A DNA stretch of 64,000 bases from Paenibacillus lentus (lineage in GTDB: Bacteria; Bacillota; Bacilli; Paenibacillales; Paenibacillaceae). The notes below the pieces were generated by a model that saw only the letters and a list, made by a program, of their open reading frames with translations, ran no database searches and was not told the DNA's origin. Shown one piece after another: positions 16,141 to 24,789 of this stretch (position 1 is its first letter; the number at the start of each line of letters is the position of its first letter). Position numbers and translations under genes: made by a program. The stretch covers positions 3,844,001 to 3,908,000 of the forward strand of contig NZ_CP034248.1 of the NCBI RefSeq assembly GCF_003931855.1, given 5' to 3'.

Positions 16141-16653
16141 ATGAGATCCGTAGAAGAACACCGTAATGAAGCACCCGACCACGTTTCCTGCATGATCGTA
16201 ACCGTGTCTGATACCCGTACCGCCGAAAATGATACAAGCGGGAAACTGATTCGTCAGCTTTTAGAAGAAAACGGCTATAAAGTGATGAAATATACTATCA
16301 TCAAAGATGATTATGACAGTATTCGCCAGCTTCTCCGAGAGGCAGCATCGGATCGCGGTATAGAAGCCGTTCTGCTCAGCGGGGGCACAGGAATTTCACC
16401 GCGGGATACAACTTATGAAGCCGTGCGCAGCTTGCTTAATAAAGAAATGCCCGGTTTCGGAGAAATTTTTCGTTACTTAAGCTTTACAGAGGATATCGGT
16501 TCGGCCGCAATATTAAGCCGAGCAATCGCTGGGACGATCAGCAATATGGCTGTGTTCTCCATGCCCGGCTCTCAGGGAGCTGTAAAGCTGGCCATGGAGC
16601 GAATCATCATTCCTGAGCTTAAGCATATCATGCGCGAGATTAACAAAAAGTGA
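16141..16653 (+). CDS. moaB: Molybdenum cofactor biosynthesis protein MoaB
   Basis: A 170-residue MoaB/MogA-family protein. The cofactor-binding motif LLSGGTGISPRDTTYEAV lies at about residues 79-96 and MPGSQGAVKLAMERI near 141-155, with an IVTVSDTRT N-terminus. The family binds molybdopterin and acts in adenylylation or molybdenum insertion. AAAGGAAAGGAAACG precedes the ATG. It diverges from the COG0523 GTPase and no other moa gene is adjacent. A structured palindromic region and a terminator follow. Confidence 0.9.
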   Translation: MRSVEEHRNEAPDHVSCMIVTVSDTRTAENDTSGKLIRQLLEENGYKVMKYTIIKDDYDSIRQLLREAASDRGIEAVLLSGGTGISPRDTTYEAVRSLLNKEMPGFGEIFRYLSFTEDIGSAAILSRAIAGTISNMAVFSMPGSQGAVKLAMERIIIPELKHIMREINKK

Positions 16654-16670
16654 CTAATCGTGTAAAAATT

Positions 16671-16809
16671 TTATCAGCGCAAAGAAGTCAAGAGCCGGAA
16701 ACAGCAGGATTCCGAGCTTGACTCGATATAGCTGATAAGTACCTGTGCATCCACAGTTCGGCATAATTAGCTCCAGGTTGTCAAAGGCATGACGGGGGCA
16801 TACGAGCTA
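16671..16809. other. Structured intergenic region, possible ncRNA or 3'-UTR element
   Basis: TTATCAGC (16671-16678) pairs with GCTGATAA (16731-16738). After a symmetric 7x7 internal loop, AGTCAAG (16686-16692) pairs with CTTGACT (16717-16723), capped by CGGAA/TTCCG. CTGTG-CATC-CACAG follows at 16743-16756. TAGCTC (16768-16773) pairs with GAGCTA (16804-16809) around a GTCA/TGAC hairpin. It lies between convergent genes. On the minus strand the long stem is followed by AATTTTT and could act as a terminator. No known RNA family recognised. Confidence 0.5.
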
Positions 16810-16840
16810 TATACCTCGCTAATAACTTTTCGACTATGAA

Positions 16841-16875
16841 AAAAGGCAGCTGCTCAAAATAAGCAGTTGCCTTTT
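16841..16875. terminator. Bidirectional intrinsic terminator
   Basis: A 14-bp stem (16841-16854 with 16862-16875, one G-T pair) with AAAAAA on the left and TTTT on the right. It sits 15 bp from the stop of the leftward reductase gene and closes both convergent units. Confidence 0.85.
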
Positions 16876-16890
16876 CCTGAATAAATTTAT

Positions 16891-17919
16891 TTATCTGCGA
16901 TTGCCCGATGATTTGTTCCTTCTAAGAGAAACAACCTGACGTCCAATCGCCTGACCACTTAACACGGTCGAAAATGCCTCTTCCAGCTGCTCCAGTTCAT
17001 AAACCTTAATGCCGTCCTGTAACACCTGCTCCGGTTTCCACTCACATCCAAGCCGCTTCCATAATTCGAGCCGTTCTGCCCGTGGACAATACACGGAATC
17101 GATGCCAAGTAAATTGATGCCACGCAATATAAAAGGAAAAACCGAGGTGTCTAGCGCCACGCCTCCCGTTAGTCCGGATAAAGCAACCGATCCGCCGTAG
17201 TTCATTGTTTTCAAAATCTCCCCAGTGCCCGCTCCACCGACGGGGTCGACAACAGCTGACCACTGGCTTTTGCCGAGTGCTCCTTTGACCGAAGCAGAGG
17301 CAGCTTCCCGTGTAATCACTGAGGAAGCACCCCAACGGGTTAGCATAGCCTGAGCCTCTGCCTTTCCCGTGGAAGCAACGACCTCAAAGCCAAGCTTGCT
17401 CAAAATGTTTACGGCAATGCTTCCCACACCGCCTGTTGCCCCTCTAACAAGGACAGGCCCACTCTCGGGCTGGATACCGCTATGCATCAGCCGCTCTACC
17501 GATAAAGCGGCGGTAAAACCTGCTGTACCGATAGCCATACTCTCTTGAAGCGTTAAGCCTTCCGGCAGCTTGATAAGCCATTCTGCCGGAACGCGTGCGA
17601 ACTCCGCATAGCCCCCATCGTGAGATACGCCTAATCCGTAGCCAGTACACAATACCTCATCACCAGCCTGGAACTCTGGACTCCGAGAAGCTACCACTCT
17701 CCCGGCTAAATCAATACCAAGAACCAAGGGATAGCTGCTGACTACTTTTCCCTTCGAGGTACTAGCGAGACCATCCTTATAATTTACACTAGAGTAGAAC
17801 ACCTCAATTGTAACGTCATTGTCCGGCAAATCATTTAAATTTAATGTATCGATGCCGCTTGAGAATCCGTCCTCATCCAGATGTACGCGAAATGCGCGAA
17901 ATACATTCTCTACCTCCAA
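16891..17919 (-). CDS. Zinc-free medium-chain reductase, YhfP/acrylyl-CoA reductase type
   Basis: A 342-residue NADPH-dependent quinone oxidoreductase-like protein of the YhdH/YhfP group. FYSSVNYKDGLA is near residue 40, YPLVLGIDLAGRV near 64-76, and the Rossmann motif VRGATGGVGSIA near 158-169. It lacks the zinc-ligand Cys residues of alcohol dehydrogenases. Members reduce acrylyl-CoA or related enones; the substrate here is unknown. The start is TTG with GAAGGAGGTTATCTATT upstream. It has its own terminator. Confidence 0.85.
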   Translation of the reverse strand: MEVENVFRAFRVHLDEDGFSSGIDTLNLNDLPDNDVTIEVFYSSVNYKDGLASTSKGKVVSSYPLVLGIDLAGRVVASRSPEFQAGDEVLCTGYGLGVSHDGGYAEFARVPAEWLIKLPEGLTLQESMAIGTAGFTAALSVERLMHSGIQPESGPVLVRGATGGVGSIAVNILSKLGFEVVASTGKAEAQAMLTRWGASSVITREAASASVKGALGKSQWSAVVDPVGGAGTGEILKTMNYGGSVALSGLTGGVALDTSVFPFILRGINLLGIDSVYCPRAERLELWKRLGCEWKPEQVLQDGIKVYELEQLEEAFSTVLSGQAIGRQVVSLRRNKSSGNRR

Positions 17920-18022
17920 AATAGATAACCTCCTTCAACAGCAGTGAAGCTATGAATAGTACAGCTCCTATAGCTTAGCAAGCTTTAAGCACACCACATT
18001 ACTAGGTTTATCCTAATCCCAC

Positions 18023-20329
18023 TTATAAAAATGGATGCTCATGCTTAGCCAGCAATATTTGCCATCTACGATTGACTTCCCGCTCAAATTCGGCGAGCGC
18101 TTCACTGTTCTCAGGCTTAGTCAAGTGGCGAGTTTTGCCCATAGTCTTCAGCCAATCGACGAGCGGAACCCGCTTACCCTTTTCCTCCGGGTTGTACGTA
18201 ATCGTCGTTTCTCCACGTTCGACCTCATAGAGTGGGAAGAAGCAGGAATTGACAGCTGCGTCTACAATATTCGTCCCCTCATCATCGGGACTGATCCAGT
18301 TAAGCGGACAAGCTATTAGTATTTTACCATAGACAAGTCCTTCATTCTGAGCGTACCATTGCGCTTTTGCCGCTTTTTTGACCAGATCCTGCGGATAAGC
18401 CTCGCTGCCCGTGAACACATAAGGGATGTTAGTTGCAGCCATAATTTGCGGTGTATCTTTATGATGGAATACTTTCCCCTTCTGTACCGAGCCGATATTC
18501 GAAGTTGATGTGCGATGTCCAAGCGGCGTCGAATAAGACAGCTGGGCCCCCGTATTCATATACCCTTCATTATCGTATTCAATAATAATCATCCGATGAT
18601 TGCGAAGCGCAGCGCCGATCGCCGGTCCCATACCAATATCCATCCCGCCGTCACCGGTCACCATCACGAAAGTGAAGTCTTCTTGAAGTCCAAGGTGATC
18701 TAGCTCTCCGCGGCGTTTTCGCTCCCAGAACATCTCCACTACGCCGGATAAGGTCGCAGCGCCGTTTTGAAACAGGTTATGAATATAGGTTGCCTTATGC
18801 GAAGAATAAGGATAACCGGTGGTTACTACCATCGCACAGCCCGTATGGAACAGAGCGACGATATCGCCCTCAATCCCTTTAAAGAACAGCTCTAGCCCGG
18901 AGAAAATACCACATCCTGGACATGCACCATGACCTGGAGCAATCCGTTTAGGCTTCTTCGTCAATGAGCGGAGCGGCGGTATGCGGACACCAAGCTTGCC
19001 AGTTTCCTCATTTTGCGTCACCTTAATGAGCCCGGCTTTCAAATCTTCGAAGCGAAGCGGATTCAGCACCCGTTTAGGCGCCTTCTCAGGATCTCCCGGT
19101 GTATGTCCATAATAATCAAACGGAACCTCAACCTTCTGTTTTTTCGCTGCATCAATTGCAAGTGAGAATAAATGGTGGCCATCTTCTGCGTAAAACTCCT
19201 TGCCGCCCAAGCCATAAACGCGGCTTACGACCTGCGTTGTCTTATTTCCATACGTAAATAAGGCCGCTTTGATCTCGTTCGTCATATTGCCGCCATGAGC
19301 CCCGTAAGAGTCAGCGCGATCCCCCACCGTGATCGCCTTCACATTTTTAAGCACTTCAGCAATTTGCCGCTGTGGGAAGGGCCGAATCATATTCGGAGCA
19401 ATCGAGCCCGCCTTAATGCCTTGATTTCTCAAGCTGTCCACAACGTCTTTGATAATTTCAGAGGCAGAGTTCATTAGGAAAACCGCAACCTCGGCATCCT
19501 CCATTCGATATAAATCCAGCATTTCATATTTTCTGCCCGTCAGCAGCTCATATTCGCCGGCAATGCGTTCAAACACTTTCTCTGCCCGGTACATGGCCTC
19601 GGACTGCTGGTAACAGTTGTTGATATAATCAGGCTCATTCATATATGGGCCTACCGTGATCGGATTATTACGATCTAGTGTATGCGGAAATCCTGCTGGC
19701 GGCTGTTCACCAACGAACTTCAATACATCCTCGCGGTTCGCGAACGTATGAACTCTTCGTTTCTGGTGCGAGGTAAAATACCCGTCTGAAGCAACAAGCA
19801 CAGGTAATCTAACCTCAGGATCTTCAGCAAGCTTGATCGCCATGATGTTCATGTCGTACACCGCCTGCGGATCACGGCACATTAATATCGGCCATCCTGT
19901 ATTCAGGGCAAAATACAAGTCCGAATGATCACCGTGAATATCCAGCGGACCGGAAACCGATCGGCATACCAGGTTCATAACCATCGGAAAGCGGGTTCCC
20001 GACTGAACCGGCATCTGCTCGAGCATATACATGTATCCGTTCGCGCTCGTAGCATTAAATACCCGCCCGCCAGCTGTAGATGCCCCGTAGCAAATTCCCG
20101 CAGAACTATGCTCACCATCCGAAGGGATTAGCTTGATGTCATGCTGGCCGTTCGCCTTCATCAAATCGAGAAATTGAGCAACCTCCGTGGACGGAGATAT
20201 CGGGAAATATCCCATAATATGATAATTGATTTGATGGGCAGCATATGCCGCCATTTCATTACCTGACTCATATACTACGCGTTGCTCCACTTTAGCTGTG
20301 CCTTGCTCTTTTGCAATATCCATCGCCAT
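18023..20329 (-). CDS. 2-oxoacid (pyruvate-type):ferredoxin oxidoreductase, fused alpha-beta subunit
   Basis: A 768-residue fusion of the alpha and beta subunits of a pyruvate/2-oxoacid:ferredoxin oxidoreductase. The alpha part (about 1-430) has GYFPISPSTEVAQ and domain-II sequence. The beta part (about 450-768) has GHGACPGCG, HTGC and a later CFFP for a [4Fe-4S] cluster, and the thiamine-diphosphate motif GDGGMDIGMG followed by YDNEGYMNTG. The enzyme decarboxylates a 2-oxoacid to acyl-CoA and reduces ferredoxin. ATG at 20329 follows AAAGGCGGATGCGTT; an in-frame ATG at 20377 has no such site. The gamma-delta gene lies 89 bp upstream. Confidence 0.85.
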   Translation of the reverse strand: MAMDIAKEQGTAKVEQRVVYESGNEMAAYAAHQINYHIMGYFPISPSTEVAQFLDLMKANGQHDIKLIPSDGEHSSAGICYGASTAGGRVFNATSANGYMYMLEQMPVQSGTRFPMVMNLVCRSVSGPLDIHGDHSDLYFALNTGWPILMCRDPQAVYDMNIMAIKLAEDPEVRLPVLVASDGYFTSHQKRRVHTFANREDVLKFVGEQPPAGFPHTLDRNNPITVGPYMNEPDYINNCYQQSEAMYRAEKVFERIAGEYELLTGRKYEMLDLYRMEDAEVAVFLMNSASEIIKDVVDSLRNQGIKAGSIAPNMIRPFPQRQIAEVLKNVKAITVGDRADSYGAHGGNMTNEIKAALFTYGNKTTQVVSRVYGLGGKEFYAEDGHHLFSLAIDAAKKQKVEVPFDYYGHTPGDPEKAPKRVLNPLRFEDLKAGLIKVTQNEETGKLGVRIPPLRSLTKKPKRIAPGHGACPGCGIFSGLELFFKGIEGDIVALFHTGCAMVVTTGYPYSSHKATYIHNLFQNGAATLSGVVEMFWERKRRGELDHLGLQEDFTFVMVTGDGGMDIGMGPAIGAALRNHRMIIIEYDNEGYMNTGAQLSYSTPLGHRTSTSNIGSVQKGKVFHHKDTPQIMAATNIPYVFTGSEAYPQDLVKKAAKAQWYAQNEGLVYGKILIACPLNWISPDDEGTNIVDAAVNSCFFPLYEVERGETTITYNPEEKGKRVPLVDWLKTMGKTRHLTKPENSEALAEFEREVNRRWQILLAKHEHPFL

Positions 20330-20418
20330 AACGCATCCGCCTTTCTCTTCTATATTTAGGGGGTGTTGAACTCGCATTATTATGACTTCAACTATAACTT
20401 TATTGCCGACATTCCCGC

Positions 20419-21426
20419 TTATTGCAGGGCTAAATCAAACAGATGCGGAACGCGATTGGCTTCCGCGTAACCGTCTTCCTCCCGCTCCCCAGACAGTGCG
20501 TCCGTTGGGCAAGCATGAATACACTTCAAACAGCCCTTGCAATATTGATAATCAATTCCCTGCAAGAACATCTGTAAGCGGCCTTTTTTGTCAGGGAGTT
20601 CCTTCCATACGAAGCAATTATCAGGACAGACATTATCACATTGGGCACAATGAATGCAGGTATCTATATTAAAATGCGGCATCATCCCCGAACGCGATAT
20701 GCTCAAATCCTTCAAAATACTGTTCCCCGGATTCGTCACAATCCCGCCAATCGGCTGAGTTTCATATCCAAGAACTGGTGTATCTGCACGTGTGAACGCA
20801 GGCATACTCATTCCTGCGGGCAGCGAAAAAGACTCAATGGTCACCTCTTGGTAGCCCCGCTCGAACGTAGCCAACGCCGGAGCAACCGATTGAGGATATT
20901 TTTTTTCTAGTGATTTACGGATAACGTCCTTCATGATCTGGGGATCCAGGAAAGGACATAAACGGAACATTGCTCCGAGCATGGCCATATTGACTCTGTT
21001 CTTCTCCTCAAGAGCAATACCGGTAGCATCAATAACAGCGATCGTTCCGCCAAGCAGCTTTAATTGCTCTTTCAGCTCCGCTGGTGTTTTACGAGAGTTA
21101 ACAAGCACGGTGCTGTCTTCATAGATACCACTGATGACATTTACGGTCTTAGCAAGCGCTTCCTGAAATATCCCTACGATATGCGGCCGTTCCACGGGCG
21201 ATGTATCCCGAATCGGCGTCTTGAGATCGCAAAAGCGAATATGCGCCTTCACGGGCGACCCCTTCTTCTCCGAACCGTACGAAGAAAAACTAACACCGTT
21301 CAGTCCGGCACCTTCGACTCCTGCTTCAGCCAGCATCTTTCCAGCTAGGTTCGCGCCGAGACCGCCAATCGATTCCAGCCGAATTTCAAAAAATCCTAAC
21401 TCGTTCAACTTTGGTAATTGGACCAT
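20419..21426 (-). CDS. 2-oxoacid:ferredoxin oxidoreductase, fused gamma-delta subunit
   Basis: A 335-residue fusion. Residues about 10-190 form the gamma domain (IGGLGANLAGKMLAEAG; FSSYGSEKKGSPVKAHI). The C-terminal part is a delta-type ferredoxin with two [4Fe-4S] motifs, CIHCAQCDNVCPDNC and CKGCLKCIHACP. It supplies the electron outlet and CoA-side domain for the alpha-beta protein encoded directly downstream, so two genes encode the whole enzyme. AAGGGAG with nine-base spacing precedes the ATG. Such an enzyme needs low-oxygen conditions in most organisms. Confidence 0.85.
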   Translation of the reverse strand: MVQLPKLNELGFFEIRLESIGGLGANLAGKMLAEAGVEGAGLNGVSFSSYGSEKKGSPVKAHIRFCDLKTPIRDTSPVERPHIVGIFQEALAKTVNVISGIYEDSTVLVNSRKTPAELKEQLKLLGGTIAVIDATGIALEEKNRVNMAMLGAMFRLCPFLDPQIMKDVIRKSLEKKYPQSVAPALATFERGYQEVTIESFSLPAGMSMPAFTRADTPVLGYETQPIGGIVTNPGNSILKDLSISRSGMMPHFNIDTCIHCAQCDNVCPDNCFVWKELPDKKGRLQMFLQGIDYQYCKGCLKCIHACPTDALSGEREEDGYAEANRVPHLFDLALQ

Positions 21427-21511
21427 GCGTCTGGACTCCCTTCTTTCGCTTATGCGAGTTCATTAAAATGATTTTATAAACGGTTAAAACCTATAAAAAA
21501 TGCCCTTCAAC

Positions 21512-21582
21512 TCCGTCACATTAAACCGAGTCAAAAAACCCTCGATTAATTTTTCAATTTACCATATGTGAGGTGTGACGGA
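21512..21582. promoter_or_regulatory. Inverted repeat upstream of the oxidoreductase operon
   Basis: TCCGTCACA (21512-21520) and TGTGACGGA (21574-21582) are perfect 9-bp inverted repeats with centres 62 bp apart. They lie in the region that must hold the operon's promoter. They could bind a regulator at two sites; the spacing argues against a simple RNA hairpin. Regulator unknown. Confidence 0.35.
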
Positions 21583-21676
21583 TGTAACAAATGTCATATG
21601 GACAATTTTGGAGCTGATGTCGAATGAAGCAAGCAGTGACGCTAAATATAGCATTTTTTGCGCTTTCCCGAGAAAT

Positions 21677-21717
21677 AAAAAAGACCGTTCCTACAGCTTT
21701 GGCTGAGAAACAGTCTT
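21677..21717 (-). terminator. Intrinsic terminator of the pnc operon
   Basis: On the minus strand AAGAC-T-GTT pairs with AAC-G-GTCTT (21681-21717), followed by TTTTTATTTC. It lies 17 bp past the pncB stop. Confidence 0.7.
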
Positions 21718-21734
21718 AAAATATACATATTGCA

Positions 21735-23189
21735 TTAATCTTCTTGGTGACCTAAATAATCCTCGATCAGCTTTTGCTTCAATTCCCACGCTTCCTGACT
21801 CAGATTAACGCGATATTTTTCCGGGTTCAGCTTCCGTAAATATTCCGGCCAGAACATTTGCAGCTGTTCCTTATGATATTTCCGAATAGCATGAAGTGAA
21901 GGTAATTTGTAGACTAACTCCCCATTCACGTATATGGGCTGCAGCATCTCTATAGCCCTATAATTTTTCACAGACTTTTTAAGGTAAGGATGAACCGGAT
22001 CAAATAAACGCAATTTACCTCCAGCTCTTGCCTGCTGCTCATGTGGGAAGCAAATGTAATCGGCAATCGCTTTGCCGCTCTCTATATCAACGATTCGCAA
22101 TATATCTTTCTTGCCCGGAGTCGTTACTTTCTCTGGGTTGCCGGATATTTTGATCGTCGGCTCCATTTTTCCGTTGTATTCCCGTTCAACCAACTTGTAC
22201 ACGCCGCCTAAGGCCGGCTGATCAGCAGCCGTAATTAACTGAGTCCCGACTCCCCAAATATCGATCTTGGCCCCTTGAGCCTTGAGGTTAAATATCGTAT
22301 TCTCATCAAGATCATTCGACGCCACGATTTTGACATAAGGAAGGCCGGCTTCATCCAGCATCTTGCGTGCTTGAATCGATAAATAAGCCAGATCACCGCT
22401 ATCTAGGCGGATACTGCTTAACCTTTTTCCTTTACTCTCCAGCAGCCTCGCTGTTTTAATCGCATTCGGTACACCACTGTTGAGCGTATCAAACGTATCT
22501 ACGAGCAAAGAAACTTGATCGGGCAATGCCTTGGCGAAGCGTTCAAAAGCCTCCATCTCCGAGTTAAAGCTCTGAACCCAAGAATGCGAATGTGTACCCT
22601 TCGTTGGTATGCCGAAGATTTCCCCCGCAAGCAAATTCGATGTCGCGTCAAACCCTGATAAATAGGCGGCACGCGCTCCCCATATGGCTGCATCCGCCTC
22701 TTGCGCACGGCGCGAGCCGAATTCAAGCAATACTTCATTCTCGGCTACTCTTTTCACACGGGAGGCTTTAGTCGCGATCAAGGTCTGAAAATTCATAAAA
22801 TTAAGCAGCGCTGTCTCAATGAGTTGAGCTTCCATAATCGTTCCGTCTACCCGAACCAGCGGCTCATTCGGAAACACCAATGTCCCTTCCGGGACGGCTA
22901 GAAGATTGCCCTTAAAACGGAAGTTACGCAGCAACTCCAAAAAAGCAGGATCATACTTCTCTTCCTGTCTGCCTAAAAATTCGATTTCGCTATCCGTAAA
23001 CCGCAAATGGGATATGTATTGCACGATTCGCTCCAAACCTGCAAACACAGCATAGCCATTGCCAAAGGGCAGCTTGCGAAAATAAGCCTCGAACACAGCC
23101 TTGCGCTCATGTGTACCGTTTACCCAATGGGCATAGATCATATTGATCTGATATTTATCCGTATGTAGCGCCAAACTCTCGCTTTGCAT
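21735..23189 (-). CDS. pncB: Nicotinate phosphoribosyltransferase
   Basis: A 484-residue PncB that makes nicotinate mononucleotide from nicotinate and PRPP with ATP. Seen: N-terminal LHTDKYQINMIYAHW; the FGSRRAQE segment; GTHSHSW near residue 210, whose His is the phosphorylation-loop type; and SIRLDSGDLAYLS near 270. AGAGAGGATGAAAGATAA precedes the ATG. It is the last gene of a leftward cluster, NUDIX-HTH, pncA, pncB, and uses the nicotinate that PncA makes. Confidence 0.93.
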   Translation of the reverse strand: MQSESLALHTDKYQINMIYAHWVNGTHERKAVFEAYFRKLPFGNGYAVFAGLERIVQYISHLRFTDSEIEFLGRQEEKYDPAFLELLRNFRFKGNLLAVPEGTLVFPNEPLVRVDGTIMEAQLIETALLNFMNFQTLIATKASRVKRVAENEVLLEFGSRRAQEADAAIWGARAAYLSGFDATSNLLAGEIFGIPTKGTHSHSWVQSFNSEMEAFERFAKALPDQVSLLVDTFDTLNSGVPNAIKTARLLESKGKRLSSIRLDSGDLAYLSIQARKMLDEAGLPYVKIVASNDLDENTIFNLKAQGAKIDIWGVGTQLITAADQPALGGVYKLVEREYNGKMEPTIKISGNPEKVTTPGKKDILRIVDIESGKAIADYICFPHEQQARAGGKLRLFDPVHPYLKKSVKNYRAIEMLQPIYVNGELVYKLPSLHAIRKYHKEQLQMFWPEYLRKLNPEKYRVNLSQEAWELKQKLIEDYLGHQED

Positions 23190-23248
23190 TTATCTTTCAT
23201 CCTCTCTGGTGTCACAACAACTGTACAAATGCACAGCTTCGCTGAAGT

Positions 23249-23791
23249 TTATCGGCTATTTGTAACATTTGCCCCCAAAGTAGCCCGGAAATGTCCGAGT
23301 GCCCATGCATGGCCTTCCGGATTGAAGCTGGCAACGCCATCCTCGTAAATGGTAATGCTATAACCTTTATTATAGGCATCCACGGCCGTATGCAATACAC
23401 AAATATCCGTACAAACGCCGACAATCGCTATTTCTTGAATTCCACGCTCACGTAATTTCTGCTCAAGATTCGTTCCGCAAAAAGCACTGTATCTCGTCTT
23501 GTCCATCCAATAAATCTCTTTATGATGCTGTTCATATACTTCCGCTAATTTACCGTATAATTCCCGGCCTTCCGTGTCGCGAATATTATGTGGTGGAAAC
23601 AGCTTTGACTCCGGGTGCAGTGTATCTCCCTCTTCATGCAAATCCACCGCCATCACGACAAAGTCGCCGTTCTGCACATATTGCTTCGTAATTTTACAAA
23701 TGGCCGATTCAAGTAAGATCGCCGGCTCCCCTACAGGCAACTTTCCATCTACAAAATCCTTCGTATAATCAACAACAAGCAATGCCTTCAT
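23249..23791 (-). CDS. pncA: Nicotinamidase
   Basis: A 180-residue isochorismatase-fold nicotinamidase converting nicotinamide to nicotinate and ammonia. The catalytic Asp is in VVDYTKDFVDG (Asp8), the Lys in WMDKTRYSAF near residue 97, and the nucleophile Cys in GVCTDICVLHTA near 130. The metal-site pattern DLHEEGDTLHPES near 50-62 is present. GGTGAAGCTAG precedes the ATG. It lies 59 bp upstream of pncB and is almost certainly co-transcribed with it. Confidence 0.92.
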   Translation of the reverse strand: MKALLVVDYTKDFVDGKLPVGEPAILLESAICKITKQYVQNGDFVVMAVDLHEEGDTLHPESKLFPPHNIRDTEGRELYGKLAEVYEQHHKEIYWMDKTRYSAFCGTNLEQKLRERGIQEIAIVGVCTDICVLHTAVDAYNKGYSITIYEDGVASFNPEGHAWALGHFRATLGANVTNSR

Positions 23792-23922
23792 CTAGCTTCA
23801 CCCAGCCCTTCCTCTGTAATAATGCGACTATGAACATGGTATGAACAATGAAACAACAGCCTGACTGACAATTAACAACATGAATAACCACTCGAGAAAA
23901 ACGGGTATTCAATAAAGCTGGA

Positions 23923-24711
23923 TTAAGTATAAATAGATAGTCTCGGGGTGTAATCCGTAAATCGATACAGCTGAGCCGGACGCTGCGAATACTGATTAGA
24001 CAGCATAGGGTTGCCATTCTCATCATGCACTTCTTCCAATATCCCTTGTCTACTGCGGGTAGACGTTATTTTACGGATAAAATTCAGCTCAGCGAAGTCG
24101 GGAACTACGGTTTGGATGACCTGATACAGCTCGCCAAGTGTAAAATGAGGCGGCAAAAACTGCTTTGCGATCGTAGTATGGAGCATTTGCTGCTGAATTC
24201 TTTTGTAGGCGTCCTCTAAAATTTCCCGATGATCAAACGCCAGTTGTAAGTCCTCCAGCGCCTCCTTCACCGTAAACAATCCAACTTCCTGAGCATCATC
24301 TGCGGACTGGCGCTTCTCTAGCACACATTCCTCTACAAGTGCAAAGAAGGCATGCGAGATAATCCATCCGCGCGGGTCGCGTCCCGGTTTACTATATACA
24401 CCGAGATATTCCAAATGATGTCCATCTACTCCAGTCTCTTCCTTCAGCTCTCTGCGTGCTGTCTCATATAGGGACTCATCCTCTTGGGAGAATCCCCCCG
24501 GGAGTGCCCAAGCGCCGGCAAACGGCCAGCTTCTTCTGCGAATTAGCATCACTTTCAGATCAAACCTGGGAAGTGACTTAGTGGCCGCTTTTCTCTCCTG
24601 CTTGGCTAGTGTAAACATGACTATATCTGCAGGAATTCCGTCCGGTGTTCGGTATTTCTTAACATCGTTTTGATGCTGCCCCTGATCCTGTTCTTGTCCC
24701 ATACTCATCAT
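23923..24711 (-). CDS. NUDIX protein with C-terminal winged helix (NrtR-like or ADP-ribose pyrophosphatase-like)
   Basis: A 262-residue protein. Residues about 27-165 are a NUDIX domain with a complete box: GGFSQEDE, then RREL and KEETGV. The C-terminal 90 residues (FTLGELYQVIQTVVPDFAEL; FIRKITSTRSRQGILEE) resemble the winged helix of NrtR, a regulator of NAD genes that senses ADP-ribose. NrtR proteins often have a degenerate NUDIX box; here it is intact, so hydrolysis remains possible. Position upstream of pncA and pncB supports a role in NAD metabolism. An imperfect palindrome lies just upstream. Confidence 0.78.
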   Translation of the reverse strand: MMSMGQEQDQGQHQNDVKKYRTPDGIPADIVMFTLAKQERKAATKSLPRFDLKVMLIRRRSWPFAGAWALPGGFSQEDESLYETARRELKEETGVDGHHLEYLGVYSKPGRDPRGWIISHAFFALVEECVLEKRQSADDAQEVGLFTVKEALEDLQLAFDHREILEDAYKRIQQQMLHTTIAKQFLPPHFTLGELYQVIQTVVPDFAELNFIRKITSTRSRQGILEEVHDENGNPMLSNQYSQRPAQLYRFTDYTPRLSIYT

Positions 24712-24738
24712 GAATCACCACATTAATTATATGATAAC

Positions 24739-24763
24739 GTTGCACGATGGATCACTGTACAAC
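24739..24763. promoter_or_regulatory. Imperfect palindrome upstream of the NUDIX-pncA-pncB cluster
   Basis: GTTGCAC (24739-24745), 11 bp, then GTACAAC (24757-24763): a 7-11-7 dyad with one mismatch. It lies 27 bp upstream of the NUDIX gene start. It is a candidate operator, perhaps for the protein encoded next to it; no consensus is available for comparison. Confidence 0.35.
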
Positions 24764-24789
24764 ATTCCCTTGTAATTCCAAATAACGTA

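Noticed and set aside
16141-16193. N-terminal extension of the COG0523 GTPase to an ATG at 16193
   Set aside because: It overlaps moaB on the other strand, has no ribosome binding site, and the ATG at 15989 has a strong one right before the conserved domain.
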